A program made the translations under genes and the position numbers. Below are positions 10,501 through 17,437 of a DNA stretch of 64,000 nt, piece by piece; position 1 is the first letter of the stretch; each line of letters begins with the position of its first letter. The DNA is from Pseudoalteromonas luteoviolacea DSM 6061 (lineage in GTDB: Bacteria; Pseudomonadota; Gammaproteobacteria; Enterobacterales; Alteromonadaceae). The notes beneath the pieces were generated by a model. The model saw only the letters and a program-made list of their open reading frames with translations. It did not search any database and had not been told where the DNA came from. The stretch is taken from positions 1 through 64,000 of the forward strand of contig NZ_AUYB01000114.1 of the NCBI RefSeq assembly GCF_001625655.1, in the 5' to 3' direction.

Positions 10501-13500
10501 TGACTTATCTTGTGCCAGCTTCAAGTCACAAAGCGCAGGCGGGAGACTCTTACCTTAGTTTGGAAGCTGAACTCAAGTCCACACTTACAGAATTGCTACC
10601 TGTCTATATGATCCCTTCCTTGTTCATTTTCCTAGACAGCCTACCTTTAACGGCAAATGGCAAAGTGGATAAGAAAAGACTACCAGAACCATCTGGAGAG
10701 TCGGTTAGTAAAAATGAATATGTAGCGCCTAGAAATGAGCTGGAATTGACATTAAGCCTAACCGTTCAGGAAGTACTCAATGTAGAAAAGGTGGGTATTG
10801 AGGATAACTTCTTCAGTATCGGCGGAGACTCAATTCTTGCTATTCGAATTGTTTCCTCACTTAAAAAGCAAGGTATTGCACTGACAATACAAGATTTATT
10901 TAAGTACCAAACCGTACGTGAATTGTCAGCATTTGTTCGTGAGCATGGCTGTAAAGATGAGGAACTTGAGCAAATTAAGCCTTTCGAGTTGTTAAATCAA
11001 CATGAAAAACAATTGCTTGAAACTGAGTTTGTGGATGCATATCCATTATCTGAATTACAGTCTGGTATGGTCTTTCATAGTCAGCTAGATGGATTCAAAG
11101 GCGTGTATCATGACATCAATGGCGAGCATATTAAATATCAATGGGATCAAGAAAAATTTAGTAAAGCGCTGGAAGCTTGTATTCAACACCATCCAATCCT
11201 AAGAACGACATATCGATTTGATGGTGATAGGCCATTGCAATGTGTGCGGGCAAACATCGATCTACCGCTTGAAGTTGAAGATATTTCTCATTTGAGCTCA
11301 GACGAACAAGACGTTTATCTTACAGAGTGGACTAGCAAACGCCGTACATATGTTTTTGACTGGGAAAATGGCCCGCTGTTCAAAGTGTTTATCTTTTTAA
11401 GAGACAGTGAGAGTTTTCAGTATATTGTAAGCTTCCATCACTCGATCTTAGATGGCTGGAGCCGAGCTACTCTTAATACTGAATTATATCGATACTACAG
11501 CACTTTACTCAGTGGCAATAACATAGAGCCAACAGAGGTCGATTGGACCTATCGACAATTTATTGCGGCCGAGCTAGACGTGCTAGATAACGAAGATGCA
11601 AAAGCATTCTTTAATGAGCGTTTGGAAGGTGTACCGCAAAGGCAATTACCCATCTCTGAATCACAGTCTGAAGAAAAAAATAACGGCCATGCGCACTTTA
11701 TTGTTGAGGGAATTGAAGAATACTCTAAACCAATAATTGAGTTAGCGAGTAACCTCGGTGTGCCTGTCCAAGCGGTATTACTGGCTGTACATTATCGAGT
11801 TTTATCATTATACAGCGGCCAAAACCAAGTTATGAGTTGCTTCACTGTTAATGGTAGACCAGAAAATGAAGGGGCTGAGCAGGGAGTTGGCCTGTTCTTA
11901 AATTCTTTACCTGTTGGCCAAGTTTTAAGTGATCTAAGCTGGCGAGATTACATAAAAGAGGTTGCCGAGAACATCACTCAAAGCATGCTGTATCGCAGAT
12001 ATCCACTGAGTAAAATCCAGCAGGAAGTAGATAAAGAGTTTTCTGAGATTACGTTCAACTATACCCACTTCCATGTACTCAAAGAGTTGCTAGCTGATGA
12101 CAACAAAGAGTTAGAAGTCGTGGGCTCAACCGGGTCTGAGCATACTAACTTTGACTTTACGGTTGATGTTTCACGCTCGGTAGACACTGACTCACTGGCT
12201 ATTTTGTTTAGCTACAATGCGAGTTTGTATTCGCCTAGTCATGTTTCAGAAATCGCGCAATACTATGTTGAAACACTTAAAGTATTGTTAAGCGATATCA
12301 ACGTTGGTTGCTTGCAACAACAAATATTGCTGAACAATCAGGTTTCTACGTTAGAAGGGTGGAATGATACGCTTGCTGAAAATCAGCATGGAAACTCACT
12401 TCTTGAGCGTTTTAATTCTCAAGTTCAGTCCAGCCCTAGTGCCATTGCTCTGCAAGTAATACAAGGCTCTACGGCGATTGAATTGACATACCAAGAACTG
12501 AATGAACGTGCGAATCAGCTTGCCCATTACCTACTGGCATTGGGTGTGAAACCGAATAGTCTGTTAGGGGTTTGCTTAGACCGTTCAGCTGATTTGATGG
12601 TAGCGGTGTTGGGCATTATGAAAACTGGTGCTGCGTATGTACCTTTAGAGCCTTCATTGCCTGAGGGACGACTAGAGTACATTGTTGAAGACACTGATTT
12701 AAATTATATCATTACGCACAGCAACTTTATGCTTGGCTCAAAGAGTCGAACAGGAAAGATAAAGTTTATCGAGCTAGATAATGATAATCAGCAAGCACTC
12801 TTAGTTAAGCAACCAATTGCCAACCCAGATATAGCAATTGATTTTGAGCATCTTGCTTATGTAATTTATACCTCGGGTTCAACGGGTAACCCGAAAGGGG
12901 TGAAAGTACCTCACAAAGGTTTAGCGAATTATCTTGAACATACTTCTGAGCAATACGATGGAGATTCCATTCAAGGTGGAGTTGTCAGTTCACCACTGTG
13001 CTTTGATGCCACGGTAACGACCTTATTCACTCCACTAGTCGTTGGAAAAACAGTGAAATTGCTCCCTGAAAGCAATGAGATACTAGCTTTATTGAAAGCT
13101 GAATTGATTCAATCTCAAGGAGACTGGATATTCAAACTGACGCCTTCTCACTTAGATGGTATCTCTCTGTTGATGGAAGGAAGTGAAAGTAGTGAAAACA
13201 GACATAAGCTTGTCGTTGGTGGAGAACAACTTAACTACCAGACTTCAAATCTATGGTTGAGTAAATATTTGCCAAATTCGGCGATAATTAATGAGTATGG
13301 ACCAACTGAAACCGTTGTTGGCTGTTCAACACATACCTTGACCGGCGAAGTTAATACACAGGAATTATCAGGCCCAGTACCAATCGGGTGTCCAATTCGC
13401 AACACTAAACTATATGTACTCTCATCTGAAATGCATCTGCAGCCTTTACTAAGCGTGGGTGAGCTATACATTGGGGGGGAAGGTGTTACTCAAGGATATT

Positions 13501-15020
13501 TAAATAGAGATGAACTCACTTCTGAAAAATTTGTACAGAACCCATTAAACCCTGCTGAAAAGCTATACCGTACTGGGGATTTAGTGCGCAGACTGCAAAA
13601 TGGCGAGCTAGAGTTTGTCGGTCGAATGGATGATCAAATCAAGATAAGAGGATTCAGAATTGAACTAGGAGAGGTTGAAGCTCAGCTGTGCCAAGTTGAT
13701 GATGTTAAATCTTCATTTGTTACAGCGATGAAAGACAGTCGAGGTGGTACTTGCCTAGTGGCGTATCTCGTCGCTTCAGAGCAGTCTCAAACAGACTCCA
13801 GTTTTATTGCACGTGTTAGAGCCCAGATTTCTCAGCATTTACCTGAATACATGATACCTAATTCGTTTATTTTAATGAATGAGTTTCCATATACAGTAAA
13901 TGGAAAGTTAGACATTAAAGGCTTACCGGCACCTCAAGAAGCAATGTCAGCTGCTAATCGTATCGTCAATAAAGCTACGACGGATGTGCAGATTAAACTA
14001 GCAAAAATCTGGTCTGAAGTTTTAAATTTACCATCCGACCAAATTGATATAGAGAACAGCTTTTTTGAACAAGGAGGGCACTCTATAGATTTTGTGAGGC
14101 TACAGGTAAAAATCAACAAAGCGCTTTCCATATCGCTTTCTCTTGCTGATTTGTATAGTCATTCAAATATAAAACTACAGGCTGAGTATCTTGAGAATTT
14201 GCAAAACGCTCACAGTGCAGCAGAGTCAAGCAATGAAATTGTATGCCTCAAACAGGGATCAGCAGACCTAGCTCCATTGGTATTGATCCACCCAGTAGGT
14301 GGCACTATTTCAAAATACTTTGGACTGGCGAACCTTGTGAAATATGAGGGTAGTATTTTTGCTGTACAAATGATTGACGATTCATATTTATCTATTGAAA
14401 AGCGAGCAACTCGCTATAACTCGTCAATCGGACAATTGAACTTAGGCAATCGTTATCACTTAGCTGGCTGGTCATTGGGCGGAACTATTGCATTTGAAAT
14501 GGCGAAGCAACTCGCCAGTGAAGGAGGCGAAGTAGAGAGCTTAACGTTAATAGACTCAGCAAACCCAACTTTCTTCAAACCTCGTCAAGGTAATGAACTA
14601 AGCGAAGAGCTTTATACCTTGTATGAGCTAGCTTTAGAGCTAGGTATACATGTATCTGAGCACGTTCAAGTACAGGTAGAAGGCAAGGAGATTGACGAAG
14701 CCATAGCGATGTTGCTAGCGCTGGGCGTTGAGCAAAACGTATTGCCTATCGAAGCAAACGTATCAACGCTTAAGCAATACTTTAATCGAGTCAAGAGCAA
14801 CAAGCGCAGTATTGAAGTGTATCAGCCAAGCGCATACCTTGGACAAGCAAACCTTATTAAGGCCTTGGAAAACCCGACAGAGGAAATTACCACTGGTTGG
14901 GAGCTGTTGGTCGGTAAACTAAATACGTTAGAGGTTAAAGGTAATCACTATAGTATTTTTGATAATAATAACTTGATAACTCTAGCTGAATCACTGAATA
15001 AAGTGATGGGCTCAAAATAA
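7554..15020 (+). CDS. Nonribosomal peptide synthetase, termination protein (docking-C-A-T-C-A-T-TE)
   Basis: The ATG at 7554 is preferred because a purine-rich GAAGAGGA lies just upstream; an in-frame ATG at 7536 would overlap the previous gene. 2488 residues. Domains: TubC_N-type docking segment (1-60, MALEVLKAAKEKG, PPGAMTDELR); LCL-type C (SYPQQRLW; HHIATDGWS near 206); A3 (YTSGSTGKPKG near 684); T (GGDSI near 1090); C with an LQSGMVFH start (HHSILDGWS near 1295); A4 (YTSGSTGNPKG near 1772); T (GGHSI near 2174); type I thioesterase (GWSLGG, Ser about 2307; GNHYSIF, His about 2465). A3 and A4 both read D-A-T-K-V-G-E-V-G-K, the same Asn-like code as A1 in the upstream protein. The thioesterase makes this the last protein of the line; whether it hydrolyses or cyclises cannot be told from sequence. 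Confidence 0.96.
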   Translation: MALEVLKAAKEKGIQIFIDGGKLKVKSPPGAMTDELRASIKGAKPELMALLTELASVKEANNQITIKRQGLLQAALSYPQQRLWVTEQLSPESGQFVMPAGIRLEGKLNKQALQSAFNEIVRRHEILRTVYIESDGQARQVVKEASPLKIKELDLSRYSQEAQARELDNLMKQEVSSNFNLEHDLMIRVTVVKQHEENHVVFFTLHHIATDGWSMGILVNEFTQLYTAFDQQKAPELLPLPIQYADYAAWQREFLQGPNVQKQLEFWRNELDGIPSLHNVQLDKVRPAIQTSAGQTFNQHLSIQTIKQLKAFQQRQNVSMFALLETVFAVLIGRYSCENDVVIGTPVSGREISEVQPLIGFFVNNLALRCQIDPKQNFSALLSENNGRILTAFENQALPFESLVDELGVERDLSHSPIFQIVFSYSNAEGGELKLPGLKVSALAQESAAAKVDLEVVATEVDGEFRIGWTYNVDLFDEQTIEALALSYEELLTQIIQYPEKAVGELATIDESKKHNLVALGKGVDSNIEDLCVHEAISQAARLAPDAIAISDDSHALTYAELEIRAQRLSAYLDEMGIGVGAKVGICLERTPALMIALLGVMKSGAAYVALESTLPLDRLEYIVADADIEIVIYDAPSIEKSSISGVDVFMMEDAVEDEQWLSEFDDIVVETAVCKEDPVYVLYTSGSTGKPKGVVVPHCGVMNYLNHATHSYINEQISGSVVSSPLCFDATVTTLYSPLMVGKQVHFIPEHAQTLDMLAEKLFDSCSGLLFKITPAHIEALTHIKADVANCPSPHVIVIGGEQLTFKTLAPMRNELLPCATFVNEYGPTETVVGCSTYTLAPNSDTVNESQDTLNVPIGKPIRNTQLYVLSESCQMQPQNSLGELYIGGNGVTLGYINREELTAERFIDNPFGVEGKLYKTGDLVRWRSEGELEFIGRVDDQVKIRGYRIELGEIESILASLDCIQEVVVIAHSDGQSQRLVTYLVPASSHKAQAGDSYLSLEAELKSTLTELLPVYMIPSLFIFLDSLPLTANGKVDKKRLPEPSGESVSKNEYVAPRNELELTLSLTVQEVLNVEKVGIEDNFFSIGGDSILAIRIVSSLKKQGIALTIQDLFKYQTVRELSAFVREHGCKDEELEQIKPFELLNQHEKQLLETEFVDAYPLSELQSGMVFHSQLDGFKGVYHDINGEHIKYQWDQEKFSKALEACIQHHPILRTTYRFDGDRPLQCVRANIDLPLEVEDISHLSSDEQDVYLTEWTSKRRTYVFDWENGPLFKVFIFLRDSESFQYIVSFHHSILDGWSRATLNTELYRYYSTLLSGNNIEPTEVDWTYRQFIAAELDVLDNEDAKAFFNERLEGVPQRQLPISESQSEEKNNGHAHFIVEGIEEYSKPIIELASNLGVPVQAVLLAVHYRVLSLYSGQNQVMSCFTVNGRPENEGAEQGVGLFLNSLPVGQVLSDLSWRDYIKEVAENITQSMLYRRYPLSKIQQEVDKEFSEITFNYTHFHVLKELLADDNKELEVVGSTGSEHTNFDFTVDVSRSVDTDSLAILFSYNASLYSPSHVSEIAQYYVETLKVLLSDINVGCLQQQILLNNQVSTLEGWNDTLAENQHGNSLLERFNSQVQSSPSAIALQVIQGSTAIELTYQELNERANQLAHYLLALGVKPNSLLGVCLDRSADLMVAVLGIMKTGAAYVPLEPSLPEGRLEYIVEDTDLNYIITHSNFMLGSKSRTGKIKFIELDNDNQQALLVKQPIANPDIAIDFEHLAYVIYTSGSTGNPKGVKVPHKGLANYLEHTSEQYDGDSIQGGVVSSPLCFDATVTTLFTPLVVGKTVKLLPESNEILALLKAELIQSQGDWIFKLTPSHLDGISLLMEGSESSENRHKLVVGGEQLNYQTSNLWLSKYLPNSAIINEYGPTETVVGCSTHTLTGEVNTQELSGPVPIGCPIRNTKLYVLSSEMHLQPLLSVGELYIGGEGVTQGYLNRDELTSEKFVQNPLNPAEKLYRTGDLVRRLQNGELEFVGRMDDQIKIRGFRIELGEVEAQLCQVDDVKSSFVTAMKDSRGGTCLVAYLVASEQSQTDSSFIARVRAQISQHLPEYMIPNSFILMNEFPYTVNGKLDIKGLPAPQEAMSAANRIVNKATTDVQIKLAKIWSEVLNLPSDQIDIENSFFEQGGHSIDFVRLQVKINKALSISLSLADLYSHSNIKLQAEYLENLQNAHSAAESSNEIVCLKQGSADLAPLVLIHPVGGTISKYFGLANLVKYEGSIFAVQMIDDSYLSIEKRATRYNSSIGQLNLGNRYHLAGWSLGGTIAFEMAKQLASEGGEVESLTLIDSANPTFFKPRQGNELSEELYTLYELALELGIHVSEHVQVQVEGKEIDEAIAMLLALGVEQNVLPIEANVSTLKQYFNRVKSNKRSIEVYQPSAYLGQANLIKALENPTEEITTGWELLVGKLNTLEVKGNHYSIFDNNNLITLAESLNKVMGSK

Positions 15021-15039
15021 ATAATAATAAAACTGCATG

Positions 15040-15059
15040 GAGCCAGTTTCGTCTGGCTC
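15040..15059 (+). terminator. Hairpin between NRPS and oxygenase
   Basis: Perfect 7-bp stem GAGCCAG / CTGGCTC with loop TTTCGT in the 65-base gap after the NRPS stop. It lacks a long T run, so it may be a leaky terminator or mRNA-processing hairpin rather than a full stop. The oxygenase has its own strong AAAGGAG ribosome site at 15072-15078. Confidence 0.5.
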
Positions 15060-15085
15060 TGTTACATTCATAAAGGAGTAGAACT

Positions 15086-16051
15086 ATGGATATTAGTGAT
15101 TTTAAGGTAAGTGATTTAGTAAATGTTTGCGACCAGCCACTGTTACTTGATGTTAGTGAGAGTAAGCCAAAAGCACTTAATTGGATCGAAGAAAATAAAG
15201 AAAATATTAACCGTTTAATAAGTGAAAATGGTGCATTGCTAATTCGCGGTTTAAAAATTCACGGTTCAACACAGTTTGGGAATATTTTAGAAAAAGTTTT
15301 TGGAGGGAAGCTTTTAGAATACTCTTATCGTTCTACACCACGAACTGAAATGCGTGGTAATGTGTTTACAGCAACAGAGTATCCAGAGCATGAAATTATC
15401 CCTCAACACAATGAAAATGCCTATTCGAGAAGTTGGCCTAATCGTATTGGCTTCCTTTGTTTGATTCCACCTGAAACGGGCGGCCAAACACCTATCAGTG
15501 ACAGTCGGCTAATTTATGATCGCTTACCTGCAGATGTGAGAGAAAAGTTTGAAAAAACAGGCGTTATGTATGTGCGTAATTACTCTCACCTAGATTTACC
15601 TTGGCAAGAGGTGTTTCAGACGGAGAACAAGGAAGATGTCGAGCGCTTTTGCGCTGACAATGGTCTGAAGTTCAAATGGTTTGAAAATGGCAACTTACGT
15701 ACTGAGCAAATTAACCCGGCAGTACAATATCACCCAGAAACAAAAGAAAAGCTGTGGTTTAATCAGGCTCACCTGTTTAATGTACACTCTCTTGCTGAAG
15801 ATATGCGTGAAACCTTGATATCTACTCTTGGTGAAGACGGTGTTCCTAGACACACTTTTTATGGCGACGGTACGGAAATTGAACCTGAAGTAATCAAACT
15901 TATTAACGATTTATATGAGTCAACAAAAATACGTTTTGATTGGCAAAAGGGTGATCTATTGCTACTTGATAATATGCTGTTCACGCATGGCAGAGAAAGC
16001 TTTACGGGCACTAGGAAAGTAATAACAGGTATGGCTTGCCCTAACACTTAA
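15086..16051 (+). CDS. TauD/SyrP-family Fe(II)/2-oxoglutarate-dependent oxygenase
   Basis: 321 residues. Iron ligands are seen as H108-x-E110 in PQHNENAYS (the HxE form of the HxD/E motif) and H301 in THGRESF, with R310 in GTRKVITG as the likely 2-oxoglutarate anchor. This arrangement is typical of SyrP-like TauD-superfamily enzymes, which hydroxylate the beta-carbon of carrier-bound or free amino acids; SyrP acts on Asp. It lies 65 bases downstream of the NRPS on the same strand and ends at a strong terminator, so it is probably the last gene of the operon. Because three A domains have Asn-like codes, beta-hydroxylation of Asn (or Asp) is the favoured role. This is inference; other TauD activities remain possible. 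Start is set by AAAGGAG eight bases upstream. Confidence 0.88.
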   Translation: MDISDFKVSDLVNVCDQPLLLDVSESKPKALNWIEENKENINRLISENGALLIRGLKIHGSTQFGNILEKVFGGKLLEYSYRSTPRTEMRGNVFTATEYPEHEIIPQHNENAYSRSWPNRIGFLCLIPPETGGQTPISDSRLIYDRLPADVREKFEKTGVMYVRNYSHLDLPWQEVFQTENKEDVERFCADNGLKFKWFENGNLRTEQINPAVQYHPETKEKLWFNQAHLFNVHSLAEDMRETLISTLGEDGVPRHTFYGDGTEIEPEVIKLINDLYESTKIRFDWQKGDLLLLDNMLFTHGRESFTGTRKVITGMACPNT

Positions 16052-16084
16052 TTAAAGCTTTTGAATAAGCAGTTATTAAATCAG

Positions 16085-16114
16085 GCTGCGGTATGTTGCT
16101 ATGCCGCAGCTTTT
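16085..16114 (+). terminator. Rho-independent terminator of the NRPS operon
   Basis: GCTGCGG pairs with CCGCAGC, extended inward by TAT/ATG-type pairs with G-T wobbles, and is followed by TTTTA. It closes the NRPS-oxygenase operon. Confidence 0.8.
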
Positions 16115-16408
16115 AATGTGTTAAATTTTAGCTGGTAGCGGTTTTTGATTTCATTTTTTATACGCTGATAAAAGTTAAAGTGAAGTGGTGTTTTAGTCTT
16201 TCTTATTGGGGGAGTTTAACTTCTAGAGGTACCCGTGCCGACATGGTGTTCGATTAGTGATTTGCCGAACTAGTAATGTGAATCTATGTTTTCCATATTT
16301 CCTATTCTGGAAATGAGTATACAAATTAAACAAGCACTTGGAACTGTTATGTCTATACTTGTTTGTATCTAATCCCAAAAGACATGTGAGTTCAGCAAGG
16401 ATGTATAA
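16115..16408. other. Intergenic region before the peroxidase gene
   Basis: About 290 bases with no convincing gene. A short inverted repeat, TTTCCA (16290-16295) and TGGAAA (16308-16313), could be an operator. The downstream gene has an AAGGA ribosome site at 16397-16401. No promoter with good spacing was recognised. Confidence 0.4.
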
Positions 16409-17437
16409 ATGAGTACAAGATATGTGCTGATGATCACCGTTTTGCTGATATGTATAAGCCTCGTTCTTGTGGTGCAGTTTCATTCTGTCGAGGAAAAATA
16501 TCGCTGGAAGCAAAACACGCAAAGAAGTGTGATCAAGATGCGCTTTTTAGAGCGTGCGGTGGATGCTCCCATTCAACCATTACCCAAGGTAATGGAGTAC
16601 GACTTAGCGTGGGCAAAATTAGGCAAAGCATTGTTTAAGAGCCCACTTTTGTCAGCCGATAACTCAACTTCCTGTGCTTCTTGCCATGATTTATACAATG
16701 GCGGAGATGATGGTTTTCCGGTTTCAGTGGGGATCAAACAGCAACTAGGAGAACGCAACTCACCAACAGTTATAAATGCTGTATTCAACTTTCGACAGTT
16801 TTGGGATGGCCGCAGTTCTGATTTAATTGAACAGACACCACAACCAATCCATAACCCTCTAGAAATGGGCACAAATTGGGGGCAAATTATAGATAAGCTA
16901 AGTTCGCAACCAGGTTTTGTGAGCAGTTTTAATGCGCTTTCTGATGAAGGGATCACTGCGCAAAATATTATCAAGGCGATTGTGGCTTTCGAAGAGTCCC
17001 TAGTGTCAGAAAATACTCCCATTGATGCATTTTTGTTGGGAGACAAAAATGCACTTAGCCCACAGCAGCAGCGGGGATACGAAAAATTTGTCAGCTTTGG
17101 TTGTGTGACTTGCCATCAAGGCCGCAACATCGGGGGGAACCTCTATCAAAAAATTGGCCGTTTAGACAGAGTGCCAGTGAGTTTACAAGACGATTTAGGC
17201 AGGTATGAACTGACCCAAAATGAGCAAGATAAGTTTGTATTTAAGGTGCCTAGTTTGAGAAATGTTGCACAAACTGCGCCTTACTTTCATAACGGCTCTG
17301 TGGATGAGTTAGCCGATGCCATTCGCATTATGGCACAGGGCCAATTGGGGTTAGAGCTTAATGATGAAGATGTCGCAGATATTGAGGCGCTTTTACATGC
17401 TTTTTCTGGTGAATTACCGAGGTCTTTGACAGAGTGA
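16409..17437 (+). CDS. Membrane-anchored diheme cytochrome c peroxidase (MauG/CcpA family)
   Basis: 342 residues. The N-terminus is a single hydrophobic anchor (about 5-23). Two c-type haem motifs follow: C89-A-S-C92-H93 and C232-V-T-C-H236. The text around them (LGKALFKSPLLSAD, ERNSPTVINAVFN, WDGRSSDL, PSLRNVAQTAPYFHNGSV) is typical of bacterial diheme peroxidases, which reduce H2O2 in the periplasm with electrons from small c-type cytochromes or similar donors. MauG-like enzymes of the same fold instead oxidise protein side chains, so peroxidase activity is likely but not certain. Its TGA overlaps the GTG start of the following hybrid kinase by three bases (GTGA), so the two proteins are probably made together. 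Confidence 0.9.
   Translation: MSTRYVLMITVLLICISLVLVVQFHSVEEKYRWKQNTQRSVIKMRFLERAVDAPIQPLPKVMEYDLAWAKLGKALFKSPLLSADNSTSCASCHDLYNGGDDGFPVSVGIKQQLGERNSPTVINAVFNFRQFWDGRSSDLIEQTPQPIHNPLEMGTNWGQIIDKLSSQPGFVSSFNALSDEGITAQNIIKAIVAFEESLVSENTPIDAFLLGDKNALSPQQQRGYEKFVSFGCVTCHQGRNIGGNLYQKIGRLDRVPVSLQDDLGRYELTQNEQDKFVFKVPSLRNVAQTAPYFHNGSVDELADAIRIMAQGQLGLELNDEDVADIEALLHAFSGELPRSLTE

Noticed and set aside
2-16051. Identification as the alterochromide cluster of Pseudoalteromonas
   Set aside because: That pathway ends Asn-Asn-Leu with aryl-polyene genes; here the order Asn-X-Asn-Asn-TE and the oxygenase do not fit, and upstream genes are not visible.
16573-17046. 157-codon open frame on the minus strand
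   Set aside because: It is antisense to the diheme peroxidase, whose haem motifs are unambiguous; the minus-strand protein resembles nothing.
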